Below, in pieces: positions 1-10,933 of a DNA stretch of 56,504 bases. How positions within the stretch are numbered: the stretch's first letter is position 1; the number at the start of each line of letters is the position of its first letter. The DNA is taken from positions 1 through 56,504 of the forward strand of contig JAUCBJ010000522.1 of assembly GCA_032718475.1 (NCBI GenBank), given 5' to 3'. The stretch is from Nemertoderma westbladi. Taxonomy: Eukaryota > Xenacoelomorpha > Nemertodermatida > Nemertodermatidae. Below the pieces are notes generated by a model that searched no databases, had not been told where the DNA came from, and saw only the letters and a list, made by a program, of their open reading frames with translations. Made by a program: the position numbers and the translations under genes.

Positions 1-3000
1 GAGCCATCGAATACGACTCGGACTTCATGGGGTTTACCGGGTTTGGGAACGTAATGATGTGTTAAGTAATACGTTCTCTCAGTCACTGGTGTTCCTTCCG
101 GTACTCGCTCCGCGTATCCCTTTGTTATAAATTTCTTCAGCTGAGTTTGGTACATTTCTTTCGCTGAAGCATTAGCTGTAAGGCGTCGATATAATTGAGC
201 GATTCTTTTCTCTGCCAAGGGTCTGTTATTTATAAATCTAGGTTCTCGTTTTCGAAATGGTAGGCCGATTTCATACCTACCTTGGTCCTTTAAAAAACGT
301 GTAGTTGTTTCCTGGATTTGCTTGGCTCTTTCTTCTTCTATCGATAGAGCCTTATCATATGAATTGGGCTCTACCAGTTCCTGAGTAAAGAATCGTACGG
401 CTAGTTCGTCCCGAGTTCTAGCGTTGTAGCGCTCTATCTCATCGTTGAGTTCGCCATTGTAAGCGATGGGTTCCGATGGGCGAATCAGTTGACATAGGTT
501 CACCTGATTTTTCCAAGTTTGGTTTTCTGTAAGTAAGTCGATTGTGTTCTCTTCATCGAAGAGTTGGTAGATGTCGTCATTATCTGAGGAGTATGGTGTT
601 CCCTCAGTTAGTTCGTCCACCTCACTGCTCTCCACTTCCCAATCGTTTACTTGGTATGTTTGTTCTTGTGGCATTCTCTCTTCGAGAGTCCTGCGGGAAG
701 GGCCAGTAAAGTACCAACCTACTCTAGTTCTTACCGCATAGGTTTGCAGTGGCTGTGGTTGAGCAGGCCGTTTCTCCAATGTCTCGAGCGCCTCATGCGC
801 GTTCTGGCCGATGAGTATTTGCACTCCAGGATAATCTGTCTGGAATCGAGGTATCTTAAGATGTTGGATGCTCTCATCCTCGTCCCAATTATAAAGGTCT
901 GCTTGAGTAGTAGCGAAATTCTTTATAGCCACCATTTTTACCGACCTTATACCTTGTGCTCCTAACTTATCCTGGGGGGTGGACAACACACCTACATAGT
1001 AATCTGCCGTTAGGGTAGATTTCCAAACCTGCATAATTCCTGACATATTCAATTTAGTCCGGAATTTGGGTTGTCCAGCAAAGATATCTTCGGCTAATTC
1101 TTGATCGATGAATGTTCCTGTGCTGCCAGAGTCAAGGAGTGCGTTCACTATGTAACTGTGGTTAGGACCGTGAACTCTTACCTGCACTACAGGAAATTCT
1201 CTGATTCCTACGTTGGAAGTTGGAGCTTTCCAAGATGGTTGTTTGGCAAAAGTAGTTGGGGGAAACTCATTGTTGGTGTCCTTTTCATAAGTAAGTGCTC
1301 GATACACTGCGGTATTGATTAGATAACAGGATTCGTTGGCGTCAGAGAATTCGTCAGTATAGAATCCTTCCATCTCAGATTCTTGATCAGTGTCGTTTAC
1401 ATCACTGAATTGGACATGTAGTTCGGGCTCACTTACCTGACTCAGTTTGTCTCGTTCGAACTCACTGTGTAACAAGATGTGATGTTTCGCGCCACACTTT
1501 GCACACTTTATGTCGGAGTAACAGGTTCGCCGTTGGTGTCCTGGTCTGAGGCAATTATAGCATAACCGCTTATCCCATACAACTGCACGTCTGTCTACAG
1601 GGGATTTCTTTAGAAATTCAGCACACGCACTCAAACGGTGGGTCCCGTCGCACAGCGCACAGTTAGGTTTTATGTTACTCACTTTACCTTGGGTAACTTG
1701 ATGCACTCTCGTTTTTTCTTCGGGTTTTCTTCGGTGCATTCTGTTAGGAGACTGAGGAGGGGTCTTGGCAACCTGTTCTCTCCTATCGTTGTTTCGAGCC
1801 TTGTATTTACTTACGTCTTTTGAGGTTTTGTCAACGTAGTAAGATCGATCGGTGTCTTTCCCGCTGTCCTCTTCTTGAGAAGCTTGGCTTTCGCCGTCGT
1901 CAGTGTAACACACCGGTGTTACTCTTCTCCTAGAAGCGGGTTTCTCACTTACCTTATTTTCCGATGTTTTCTCTCTGGACTGCTTGATGAGTTGTAGTTT
2001 TACTTCACCATCTAAGAAGGACATGAGATCAGCCATGGTAGGACTTCGTCGTTGTTGTTCATTCATGTACAACACTTTCTTGTCCCAGCGTGTACATACT
2101 CCACCCTTTGGTAAAGTAGAGACTACGGCTCCAATAACCATGGAACTCTGATATTCATGAGACTTACCTAACCAGTCCAATTGTCTACAGATCTCCTGAA
2201 TTTCATCGGAAAACTCTATAATCCTGCTACTAAGGAAGTGTCGGGGGGCTACTAATTTTGCATACAAATACTTAGCTATGTTATCCTTGTTACCATACCT
2301 GATGTTTAATGTATCCCATACTTGTCTTAATCCTTCTGGATGTCCAATAAACTTTAACGCCATTAACCTGGGAGGTCCTTCCAAGCACTTGATGAGGAAC
2401 CTAAGTTTCTCTCCGTTAGATAGTACAGAGTTTTGTATGCTATCTTTGTAATATTCGTTGAAAGGTAACCATTTCATCTCATCTCCATTGAATTTGACGA
2501 TCTCTCCCACTTTGACCGCTTGGCGGGCTTCTGTTCTAGCCATCTGACGCGTAAAGCTTTCTTGGGCCATCGTGTTATTTAATATCGAATTATCGGTATC
2601 TAAATTTCTCGGATCATTGTCAGGTCTATAGGGGATATCATTAATAACAGGTCTATAATCACCCTTAATAGGGTTTGCTATAGGAGTTTCTACTTCACTA
2701 GCAGTATAGATGCGTGTAGGCTCCACACCTTGCGCATGTAATACTTCAGACCTAACAGGTTGACACAATTTTACAGGGGGTATAGGTATACCTTTTTGGA
2801 TGTTAACTAATTTGTCGCGTTCTAGCGCGATACTTTGCTGCACTTCTTGCAATTCGGCCCTACCCTCCCTTACTGTTCCCTTAAGTTGGTAGACAGTCTC
2901 CTGCATCTGTCCGAGCAGGAGATTCATCCCCCGCCGTCCCTCCTCTACCCACTCGACCGCCGAAGCGGGAGTCGCCAACATTGTAGCGGGCTGGCGTGGG

Positions 3001-4865
3001 ACGACGGGAGACAAATCTTTGATTTCTCTCTCAGCTTCCAGGACAGGGATATTCTCATGGACTGTTCTACCGGGCACAGGCAGTGTAGTACTGTGTAAAG
3101 GGAATTTAGAGTTAAGTTCTGGAAGTACAGGGGTCTCTAACACAGGAGTGACTTTGGGAACGACAGGCCTAATTATTTCAGGCTCATCAACTATAGTAGG
3201 GAGTCTTTTGACCTTAATAATTTGGTCTGTAGGTTCTATACTACCTAAGTCTGGGCTAGCTAGTTGTCTTCTAACCGCTGGGGGCAAATCAGGCAATTTG
3301 TGACGGTGAGATGTTTTTCTACGCCTGCTTAGACGAGATCTATTTCCTCCGCCTTCAGGATCGGTGGTTTCGCTTTCCTCTGATGAGGTGTATCCCTGGC
3401 GTTTGGGAGTAGATCGACTCCTCATCTGCATTTGACTAGCAGTTAACTGTTTATTTATGCAATCTTGCGTCTCTTGAAGATTTTCCAACTCCAGTTGTGT
3501 GGTCTCTTCAGACGCCCTCTGTTCTGCTTCTGCCACTGCCTTTGCTGCTGCCACAGTCGCTTTTCTTTCTGCTTCGGCTTCTGCCGCCGCTGCCTTTCTT
3601 TCTGCTTCTGCTTCTGCCGCCGCTGTTACTGCAGCTGCCTTTCTTTCTGCTTCCACTTCGGCCATTGCCGCTGTTACTGCAGCTGCCTTTCGGTCCTCTA
3701 TCCTTTTTTTCTTTACTAGTTCTTCTTGGACTCTAGTGAGGCGGAGTTTTTCATCAAACTCAGCTTGGTTAGCAGCTAACATTTCAGCATCGATTGAGTC
3801 TAACACACGCTGGGTTCCTTCACTATTAGGGGAAAGTCCAGACAGCCGTCTCCTCAACTCTTCGTCTCCTAGGAATCTCTGATAGTCGGACAGATAAATG
3901 TCGATGGCGTCTCTCGTTCGTGGTCTCTCTGCGGTCTCTTCGCCTTCCACTTGAGAAAGGGTGGCATCGGTTGGTTCTTCATAGGTTAGTCTCTCAGACA
4001 GCTGGGATTTCCACTGGTCCGTTTCTTGTACTTTGAGACCTACCCGCTGGAACCAAGTTTTGACAGCAACCTGCAGCGACGTGTCCTGTCTTCTTTTGGA
4101 AGTTTCCTCAAAGGCTGATAGGATTAGTCTAATGCGTAGGGTTCTTTCGCGTACTTGATATAGCAGCTCTTCCTGCTCTTGAGGTCCTTGGGGTTGTCGA
4201 AACAGTTGTTCTTCCAATCGCTCCAAGGAGCCGAAGAATCCCTGCACATATCCTGCTGCCGACCTCTTCCTAACAGCTGGATCCATTGTATCTTTAGCCA
4301 CTCCCATCCTGTATATATCCTCCCAAGTGGCCTCGGACAAATCTAGCGGGAGTCTGGGTCCGGGAAAGTTCCATTGTGACTCGACAATAGATATCAATTC
4401 TTCCCTGGCGTATCCCGCATAATTATCTTGGGTCGCTCGCTTACTTCTCGCCCCATCGGCTTGATGTTCCTCCACCGCAATCAATATAGTAGTTAGCACT
4501 GCGGCAGGAAGGGTGAGAAGGGGGTCCGAGTAGGCTTTAGCCGCCATCTGCAATCCGCGTTCGGGGGTCAGCTCGACAGTATCCGAATTACTGGAGCTAT
4601 CGGATCGCTGGGAACAAGTTTCTTGACTAGGCTGTTGCTGCTGTGGGACAGCTGCTTCCTGGTTCCGTTTGACTTGGGCCCGAGTGCCGATGATAGACCT
4701 ACGGTGTTGGATTAGCTTAGGGTCTGATACTTCTACTGGAGGGATGACCTTTCTTTCAGTAGGAGGTGAGCTGAACTCCTTTCTTAATCGCTCCACACTC
4801 CTATCTGTGTCACAGATGGTTGTATCGATTAGACTGTCTGACAGGTTTTGCTGGGTGTCAGACAT
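1..4865 (-). CDS. BEL/Pao LTR-retrotransposon Gag-Pol polyprotein, 5' part (runs off window)
   Basis: Open frame read on the minus strand from ATG at 4865-4863 to the window edge, about 1,621 codons; I found no in-frame stop. Order seen: a long N-terminal region with an Ala/Glu/Arg/Lys-rich coiled-coil stretch (plus coordinates about 3490-3720); a DUF1759-like Gag segment near residue 790 (VKFNGDEMKW ... LIKCLEGPPRLMAL); zinc knuckles, CALCDGTHRLSAC starting at residue 1069 and CYNCLRPGHQRRTC from about residue 1102, then CAKCGAKHHILLH; an aspartic protease motif LLDSGST with catalytic Asp at residue 1245; and the start of reverse transcriptase, VRVVFDG, at positions 3-23. The knuckle pair followed by C-x2-C-x3-HH-x2-LLH, and the RVVFD start of RT, are typical of BEL/Pao. 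The role is particle formation and reverse transcription of the element. The region before DUF1759 is about 750 residues, longer than I expect for this group. The intact frame suggests a young copy. Confidence 0.9.
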   Translation of the reverse strand, partial: MSDTQQNLSDSLIDTTICDTDRSVERLRKEFSSPPTERKVIPPVEVSDPKLIQHRRSIIGTRAQVKRNQEAAVPQQQQPSQETCSQRSDSSSNSDTVELTPERGLQMAAKAYSDPLLTLPAAVLTTILIAVEEHQADGARSKRATQDNYAGYAREELISIVESQWNFPGPRLPLDLSEATWEDIYRMGVAKDTMDPAVRKRSAAGYVQGFFGSLERLEEQLFRQPQGPQEQEELLYQVRERTLRIRLILSAFEETSKRRQDTSLQVAVKTWFQRVGLKVQETDQWKSQLSERLTYEEPTDATLSQVEGEETAERPRTRDAIDIYLSDYQRFLGDEELRRRLSGLSPNSEGTQRVLDSIDAEMLAANQAEFDEKLRLTRVQEELVKKKRIEDRKAAAVTAAMAEVEAERKAAAVTAAAEAEAERKAAAAEAEAERKATVAAAKAVAEAEQRASEETTQLELENLQETQDCINKQLTASQMQMRSRSTPKRQGYTSSEESETTDPEGGGNRSRLSRRRKTSHRHKLPDLPPAVRRQLASPDLGSIEPTDQIIKVKRLPTIVDEPEIIRPVVPKVTPVLETPVLPELNSKFPLHSTTLPVPGRTVHENIPVLEAEREIKDLSPVVPRQPATMLATPASAVEWVEEGRRGMNLLLGQMQETVYQLKGTVREGRAELQEVQQSIALERDKLVNIQKGIPIPPVKLCQPVRSEVLHAQGVEPTRIYTASEVETPIANPIKGDYRPVINDIPYRPDNDPRNLDTDNSILNNTMAQESFTRQMARTEARQAVKVGEIVKFNGDEMKWLPFNEYYKDSIQNSVLSNGEKLRFLIKCLEGPPRLMALKFIGHPEGLRQVWDTLNIRYGNKDNIAKYLYAKLVAPRHFLSSRIIEFSDEIQEICRQLDWLGKSHEYQSSMVIGAVVSTLPKGGVCTRWDKKVLYMNEQQRRSPTMADLMSFLDGEVKLQLIKQSREKTSENKVSEKPASRRRVTPVCYTDDGESQASQEEDSGKDTDRSYYVDKTSKDVSKYKARNNDRREQVAKTPPQSPNRMHRRKPEEKTRVHQVTQGKVSNIKPNCALCDGTHRLSACAEFLKKSPVDRRAVVWDKRLCYNCLRPGHQRRTCYSDIKCAKCGAKHHILLHSEFERDKLSQVSEPELHVQFSDVNDTDQESEMEGFYTDEFSDANESCYLINTAVYRALTYEKDTNNEFPPTTFAKQPSWKAPTSNVGIREFPVVQVRVHGPNHSYIVNALLDSGSTGTFIDQELAEDIFAGQPKFRTKLNMSGIMQVWKSTLTADYYVGVLSTPQDKLGAQGIRSVKMVAIKNFATTQADLYNWDEDESIQHLKIPRFQTDYPGVQILIGQNAHEALETLEKRPAQPQPLQTYAVRTRVGWYFTGPSRRTLEERMPQEQTYQVNDWEVESSEVDELTEGTPYSSDNDDIYQLFDEENTIDLLTENQTWKNQVNLCQLIRPSEPIAYNGELNDEIERYNARTRDELAVRFFTQELVEPNSYDKALSIEEERAKQIQETTTRFLKDQGRYEIGLPFRKREPRFINNRPLAEKRIAQLYRRLTANASAKEMYQTQLKKFITKGYAERVPEGTPVTERTYYLTHHYVPKPGKPHEVRVVFDG

Positions 4866-5456
4866 GTTTAGCTATACAGTTGAATGCTTACTGCTATAGT
4901 TACAGTTAAAGCAAGTCTAGTAATTCAGTATGACCGTTGGCCTAGTACCGGTAATTTATTGCAGTATATTAGAATACCGGTATGCACTTATAATATATAT
5001 ATAAGTATTGTAAACTAGGTTTGTCACAGAGTACCGGTATATAAATTTAGCACAAATATATATAAATATATAATAGGCCTATCGTGAATACCGGTATACA
5101 GCTTACACTTATAGTATATATAAGTGTAATTATGAACTAGAATTAATTACAGAATACCGGTATGATTTTAGCTCAAATTTATAGAAATAAATATAATAAG
5201 CCTATGGTAAATACCGGTATGTCAATTATTTTAGAATAATTGAATTTCTGAATATTTTAGGGTTACTTGGTTACTTTAACTTACTTTATTACCGTTATTT
5301 AAGCAGTAGTCCAACTGATATTGAGACCTAGTTGTTGTATGGCAGGCCTACTATTTATAAATCGTTTGAGTTGATTTATAATATTTATATACCCGTTTAA
5401 AATGGGTTTTTTCAATATTCGAAATAAATGTTATTATTTCTGGGGGGTCACTACAC
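4866..5456 (-). promoter_or_regulatory. Putative 5' LTR/leader of the BEL/Pao element
   Basis: Directly upstream of the polyprotein ATG. On the minus strand the sequence beginning at 5456 reads TGTAGTGACCCCCC, a plausible LTR start (TG...), followed about 65 bases later by TATATAAAT (5392-5384), a TATA-like box. The LTR's 3' end and a tRNA primer-binding site could not be recognised, and the second LTR is outside the window, so the boundary is a guess. Confidence 0.35.
4973..5220. repeat. Tandem ~120-bp repeat with palindromic ATACCGGTAT boxes
   Basis: Two degenerate copies of a 115-122 bp unit. Each holds two ACCGGT palindromes, seen near 4976, 5033, 5090, 5155 and 5212, spaced 57-65 bases apart. 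They sit in the leader/LTR of the BEL/Pao element, where tandem enhancer-like repeats are common. A regulatory function is only inferred. Confidence 0.7.
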
Positions 5457-6149
5457 AGAAGCTGGGCGCTCTCAGTGAAGTGCTACCTATGGGACACTAA
5501 AACAGATAATTCTAATTTACCTAAGTTACTTAATACTACAAATTACTTACGATACGGGTGAGATTAAATCTCTAATTAAACACAACAAAAATATTACGTA
5601 CGAAATTTTAGGGTAATTTTACAGGAAGTCTACAAACCAGCCTAACAAAGGGTTAGAATTCTGGTTATTACAACGGACAGGGTACTACGGTATTTGAAAA
5701 TAATAAGTAGTAGTAAATACACTGCGTTGTCCAGATAGGAAGATACCACCGCCTGACGACCTATAACCGTATCGCTATAGGTACTACGTTATGTATCACG
5801 GAGTGTTCCTACCTAGAAGTTAATTACCGCGGACTACCAGATCCAGCGTGCCTATTAACCACTTTACAACACAAATATACTGCCTACACACTAATTACCT
5901 CGGAAAGCACTGTACACTAAACCCTAAATTAGGTACAAGTACTGGTACAACAAATAATCAGTAGTTAAATATACTTGAACAGTTAAAAGAACCACGGCAT
6001 CTGCTGGAGTGACCGAAGCACAAAGTCACCAGTCTTTTCCTACGCCAAGCAGCCCGTGTAGTACCGGGGTTAATTTAACTATAACGGTATGTGTAACAAA
6101 CACAATTACTGTAGGAATAAACTTGGGGACATGAATGTTGCGAATAATC
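5457..6149. other. Non-coding, no gene recognised
   Basis: AT-rich sequence upstream of the candidate LTR. No convincing ORF, RNA gene or terminal repeat seen. Confidence 0.5.
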
Positions 6150-6725
6150 GCATAAACTCTGAATAATAAATATTACGCTACCCGTACAGAATACTCAAAC
6201 AAATACAAACCAAACGCTGGCAGACTACCACCAAGCCTAAATAAACTACTGTATGTGCAGATTCCAAAATGGTTAGTTAGTATGCGTTCTAACACGGTAG
6301 TACGACTTATTCTTTAAGAGGGGATTGACCTTACAGCTATGGCTGCCCCAACTTACAAACTGGCACTTCATCAGACAAACTCTACACAAGCAGCAATCTC
6401 TTCAGACCTAATAATAGCTAGACAACAATCCAGCCTACAAAATATCTGAGTAATAACTATTACGGTACCTGAACAGACCACACAAACAAACACAGGCCAA
6501 AACGCTGGCAGAGTACTGTCAAGCCTAAATAAACTACAGTATGTGCAGATTCCAAAATGGTTAGTTAGTATGCGTTCTAACACGGTAGTACGACTTACTC
6601 TTTAAGAGGGGATTGACCTTACAGCTATGGCTGCCCCAACTTACTAACTGGCACTCTATCGGACAAACTCTACACACGCCGTAATCTCTCCAAACCCAAC
6701 AACAATCCGACAACAGTCCGGCCTA
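6150..6725. repeat. Two-copy tandem duplication, 288-bp unit
   Basis: GTATGTGCAGATTCCAAAAT occurs at 6251 and again at 6539, a period of 288. The block following it, about 110 bases through the GCTGCCCCAACTTAC motif, differs at only a couple of positions between copies, while the flanking parts of the unit are more diverged. Confidence 0.85.
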
Positions 6726-6910
6726 CAGTTATCTGAGCAATCTGAGCAGACTTACACGTCTTCAGCTCAATATTAACTTACTAGGAAATAAAACTGACAG
6801 AAATAAGTAAACTATACAAAAGAATGAGGGGTGATCAATCCCTATTCCCCTGGCAGCCTACAATATACTATAGATCACAATCGAAATAATACTAATGTAC
6901 TTGTACTGGA

Positions 6911-7035
6911 AGTACCGGTTAGGACAGTTGGGCCTACGGACCTACAGAAGTACCGGTTCTGGCAGTTGGACTTACGGACCTACAGCAGTACCGGTTCTGG
7001 CAGTTGGGCCTACTGACCTACAGAAGTACCGGTTC
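6911..7035. repeat. 38-bp minisatellite carrying ACCGGTT
   Basis: AGTACCGGTT recurs with an exact 38-base period (TACCGGTT at 6913, 6951, 6989 and 7027). Two more ACCGGT sites follow immediately at about 7049-7066. The short reading frames across it are a by-product of the repeat. Confidence 0.85.
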
Positions 7036-8368
7036 AGGTTTACCGGTCGACCGGTACTTTCAACTTTATTGCTTACTGCAATAAAGACAATAACTGTTAT
7101 TGTACGCGCTTTTGAAGACCTTTAGCAGTTTAACCTGCCAAAATTTATATGTCTTTTGGTTTATAAATATACTTTAGAAGTTGACAAATATTTAATACCA
7201 ATAAACACAACATTAGCAGAAGCCAGCCTAGTGCGCGTCCATTCACCCGCTGGATATACCCGGGAGACTGGATTCTGAGGGCTTAGATTATTATTGCAGT
7301 GTAAGCTTACTGTATTATTCGATTGATCGTTAATAAATAATTTCTGACTAATATTATTCACTTTCGGGAAATATTAACAGTTCCTTTAGGACGTGGCGCT
7401 CTATCTAGGTAAACAGAGATATGACTTATACTAATCACAACGGTAAGTCGGTAAGGCTTATGATTCACGTATGAGGCGCATTCTTTAGGAAATGCTTAGT
7501 TATCAGTCACAATCAGGCACACTACCGGTAACACACAATACTGCTCACTAATTTGCCGACCGTCAATGAATTTTATCATATATAAAGCGAACAGCAACGG
7601 ACTCATGTAGTGCTTATCAAATAGCATTAAATTCACTACAAACCACAATAATATAAGTCGCAATCGCTATATATAACCCGTCTCTCTAACCTGTAGTGTA
7701 TCAAGAAAATTGGGAAATTTGGGTTCTTTATAAATGTTCTCCAAATAGTATTCAACCAACTGATACAAAATATGACAACAGTAAAAACATTAAGACGGTA
7801 GGTTAAGATATGATATGAACAACAGTATGATATGTGATATATGATATGGACTGGACTGATAACAGTTATACGCTCTATAATCTTCAGCCTACTAATGTTT
7901 CTTCTAAAGTATGAAAACGAATTGACTCTAGAGCCGGTGTTCCTGGCCTAGATAGCAACAACAAAACTATATCAAGAAAAAACAGTAAGACTGAACACTC
8001 CTAGTATCATCGGCCGAATATCTACACGTCGACAGAAAAAATCGCTCTGATTGGCTCAAGCCAAACAAAGAACCATGCGTCCAATGGCTGTTTCCATGCC
8101 AGCAACCAGCTGCTAGATGTCGCAATCTGAATCATCAAGGCCAAGCCGTGTAAAGGTATTTGGTGCATTGCGGGTTTTTTGCCTTACCATGTCCGCCAAA
8201 GCACGTATATAGAAGAATGACTTTTATGTCCGTTAAAACACCTGTAACGGTACCTTGCGGGCGAGGGGAATATATATACAGTTAGAGAACCTTTTAGAGT
8301 ATTCCAGCGCCTGGGGGGAAACTGGATTGCGAAGCAAAGGGGCCAGTTATATCCCACAGAAGCTTTTA

Positions 8369-8402
<34 letters not shown>

Positions 8403-8796
8403 CGGAGTGAATACTAGAGGTCTCGCTACGCGGACCTAAATATATGGGCATTGCTTGATAATACTGTATGTTAGTTTACGAATAAGTTTCCATTAATAGT
8501 AAAGTAATTTACATTCGTCGCAGCAAAATATCATAAATTAAATAAAACGTCATGAGTTTACAAATGTGTGCCGATGATGGTAGATAAGTTTTTCGAGAAG
8601 TTTTGCATTTTTCGTCACATTTTTAATAGTTAGGTGAAAGATAACAAAACGATAAGACGCCGTGTATTTATAGGGATAATTTATTATTGTATTAATATTA
8701 AATAGTTTTAGCTTAGTTAATATACTGATCCTCCAGCTGACAGATGAGTAAATACAGATGAGCCTTTGCGTAGAGGTGCAATTTGTGGACTTAGTT
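7036..8796. other. Non-coding; short simple repeats only
   Basis: No gene recognised. Contains a GATATG-rich stretch near 7808-7850 and a (ACC)n/(AAC)n microsatellite at about 8370-8402. Confidence 0.5.
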
Positions 8797-9260
8797 ATTC
8801 GCCCCCTAGCGGCAGACAGAGGAACTGTAAAAGTCTGTCTTTGAGCAGAATTTATTTATTCAGCAACGCTCGAAGGTCACTCCTACCGAATGTCAGATGA
8901 ATCTGATGGTTGGTTCTATAATTACGGCTACTTTTAAGTTTCTGTCAATTGGATGAACTACAGAAGTATGATAGACTACACGAAGTTGGGACTTCGCGCA
9001 GCACGAAGTTGGCGAAGCCTTAGCGAATTGACACTGTTAGGGGGTGGGTCAATTTATGCAAATAGTTGTCGTTGTCACGTTGGCCCTCTAGCGGCAGACT
9101 GGAGAACTGCAGATGGATTCGCCTCCTTTGAAAGTCACAGCTAATGGTCTAATACATATCTGCCAAGTTTCAGCTTAAACGGATTAAAAGCAAAGAAATG
9201 GGAGGGCATTTAATGTTTAGACATGTGGCCCTCTAGCGGGAGACCATTGCACTGATGGTG
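8797..9260 (+). repeat. Dispersed repeat family with a CCCCTAGCGGCAGACTGG-like core
   Basis: The core motif (GCCC[CT]CTAGCGGCAGAC) occurs near 8803, 9083 and 9228. Relatives are near 14321 and 14448. In the better copies it is followed about 70-80 bases later by a shared ATCTGCCAAGTTTCAGCT-like segment, so this is an interspersed repeat (SINE- or MITE-like) arranged partly in tandem. The class is not identifiable by eye. Confidence 0.6.
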
Positions 9261-9490
9261 TCTGAAAGTCTCTCAAAAATCTCAACTTTTGCTCATATTG
9301 ATACCTACAAATTTTCAACTTGGCAGCTTTAAATCCGACAAAGTTATTAGCATGTCAAAATCGTAACGACGACGACAACGACGACGACGACGACAACGAC
9401 GACGACGACGACAACTATTTGCATAAATTGACCCACCCCCTAATAGTGTCAATTCGCTAAGGCTCCGCCAACTTCGTGGCTCGCCCCACA
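8995..9490. mobile_element. Inverted-repeat (foldback/MITE-like) element
   Basis: The arm at about 8997-9077 (ACGAAGTTGGCGAAGCC ... GGGGGTGGGTCAATTTATGC) is present as a near-perfect reverse complement at about 9405-9487. The arms are about 80 bases and the full span about 490. The core resembles that of the foldback element at 27.3-27.6 kb (GGCGAAGCC, then a CACTATT-like string and GGGTGGGTCA), so the two are probably one family. A (GAC)n microsatellite (9366-9413) lies inside the right half. No transposase ORF is present, so it is non-autonomous. Confidence 0.7.
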
Positions 9491-10571
9491 TGTGTACCAA
9501 GTTTGGTTCTATTCCATCCATGATTGACCTACTTATTAGCATTAAAACATTTCCGACAACGACAGCGACGGACGGGTCCACTAATGATACCCCTACGCTA
9601 AGGTTCACCTGGACTTTAACATTTTCTAGAATTTGAATTACTTTTGTTTGGCTTGCTCTTTCAATCTATTCTAGAATATTGATACTGGGCGACTTTCACT
9701 AATATTTACTCAGCTGTTAAATCGTGAATTTATTTCACGTGGCTAGCCCCAAACAGTCTATTATAAACACAAAATAAAAGTTTAAATGCAAATTATTATT
9801 ATTAGTCATCATTAAAAAAAACTCAAAACAAGGGGAAACTCATACATCACGGATCCATTACGCATTGCAGAGTCGAGTAAAAAAATACGTGGAAGGTATA
9901 AATAATATGTCCTCCTCAGCCAACTTGCGATTGGCTTGATTCCCAGACCGGACCCAAACATAGGGAGCATCGCTTCTTCGAGTAACGGTAGCATTTCTTT
10001 AAGTATACTAAATAATTATCAAACTTAGTTTAAGGATTTATATAAATAAACTAGTTGAATTGTAAACAAGCGGAACTAGCGTAATGGAAAATATGAAATA
10101 CTGAAACATCTTATTCAACCTATTTGTTAAATATTGTTAGGCCTACTGTTAAACTGTACCTCCAGTAAAGTAAGCGTAAAGCAGTAAAGTGCTTCCAAAG
10201 TTATTTTAATACGATTTTGGGAAAATCTTAGTTAACTCTTACTAGTTAACGGCAAGTTTAGACCAATTCATACTAACTTCGTAGCAATTTGGGTTTGTGT
10301 GCAGATTAAAAGGGAAGTAACACGTACTGTACCCCTTTATTTTATTGATTGGCGGTTTGGTTAAATTTCTCAAATACCCTACATATTTCATGATAAAATC
10401 GCTCAATTATAATTTGTGTCTCATAGGTGAGCCTCGCGCTGCGCGAAGGCCCCACGAACGTGTCCTATTCGATTTCAATGTAGTGCCAGTTTATGTTTGT
10501 ACTTGTCTGTATTAAATTCTGCACTTATTCATAAACTCACAGGAATATGACAAGGGGAACTCCATAAATAA
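9491..10571. other. Non-coding, no gene recognised
   Basis: AT-rich. Short CG-rich snippets near 9740 and 10433-10460 recall the ends of the inverted-repeat family, but no full copy is visible. Confidence 0.45.
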
Positions 10572-10933
10572 TGGCTAGCATGTTGTACTGTAATTACCCC
10601 ACCCGACCCTCAAGACAGTCTTTATTCATGTGGGAATTTTATATTGGCAAGGAATATATACAGTATAATATGTGATATTTATTCCTGCGGCGGTAATTGA
10701 ATATTATAAAGGGGATATTTGCTTAGATAACATTATTACTGAATAATTCCAGATAATAATAAGTTTATTCTGATAAGACTGTAGATTAGCATGAAATAAT
10801 TAAATTATTAATTAATTATTCACATAAATATGTCGATATGAGTGTACATGAAAAAACTAAAATTAATAAGCATTTTTCGTATTTTGGTCAAAATAAGACG
10901 TTGTTTAAACAACATCTACGCCATCGTATTGTC

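Noticed and set aside
3465-3882. Plus-strand Cys/Leu- or Ala/Ser-rich ORFs
   Set aside because: Shadows of the coiled-coil coding region of the BEL/Pao polyprotein on the other strand.
4973-5220. Assigning ATACCGGTAT to Grainyhead/CP2 factors
   Set aside because: The known core AACCGGTT differs at the outer bases. The match is too weak to claim.
10838-10933. 32-codon N-terminal extension of caspase copy 1
   Set aside because: In copy 2 the matching region is out of frame and only the ATG of MATMRSV is shared, so the downstream ATG is the better start.
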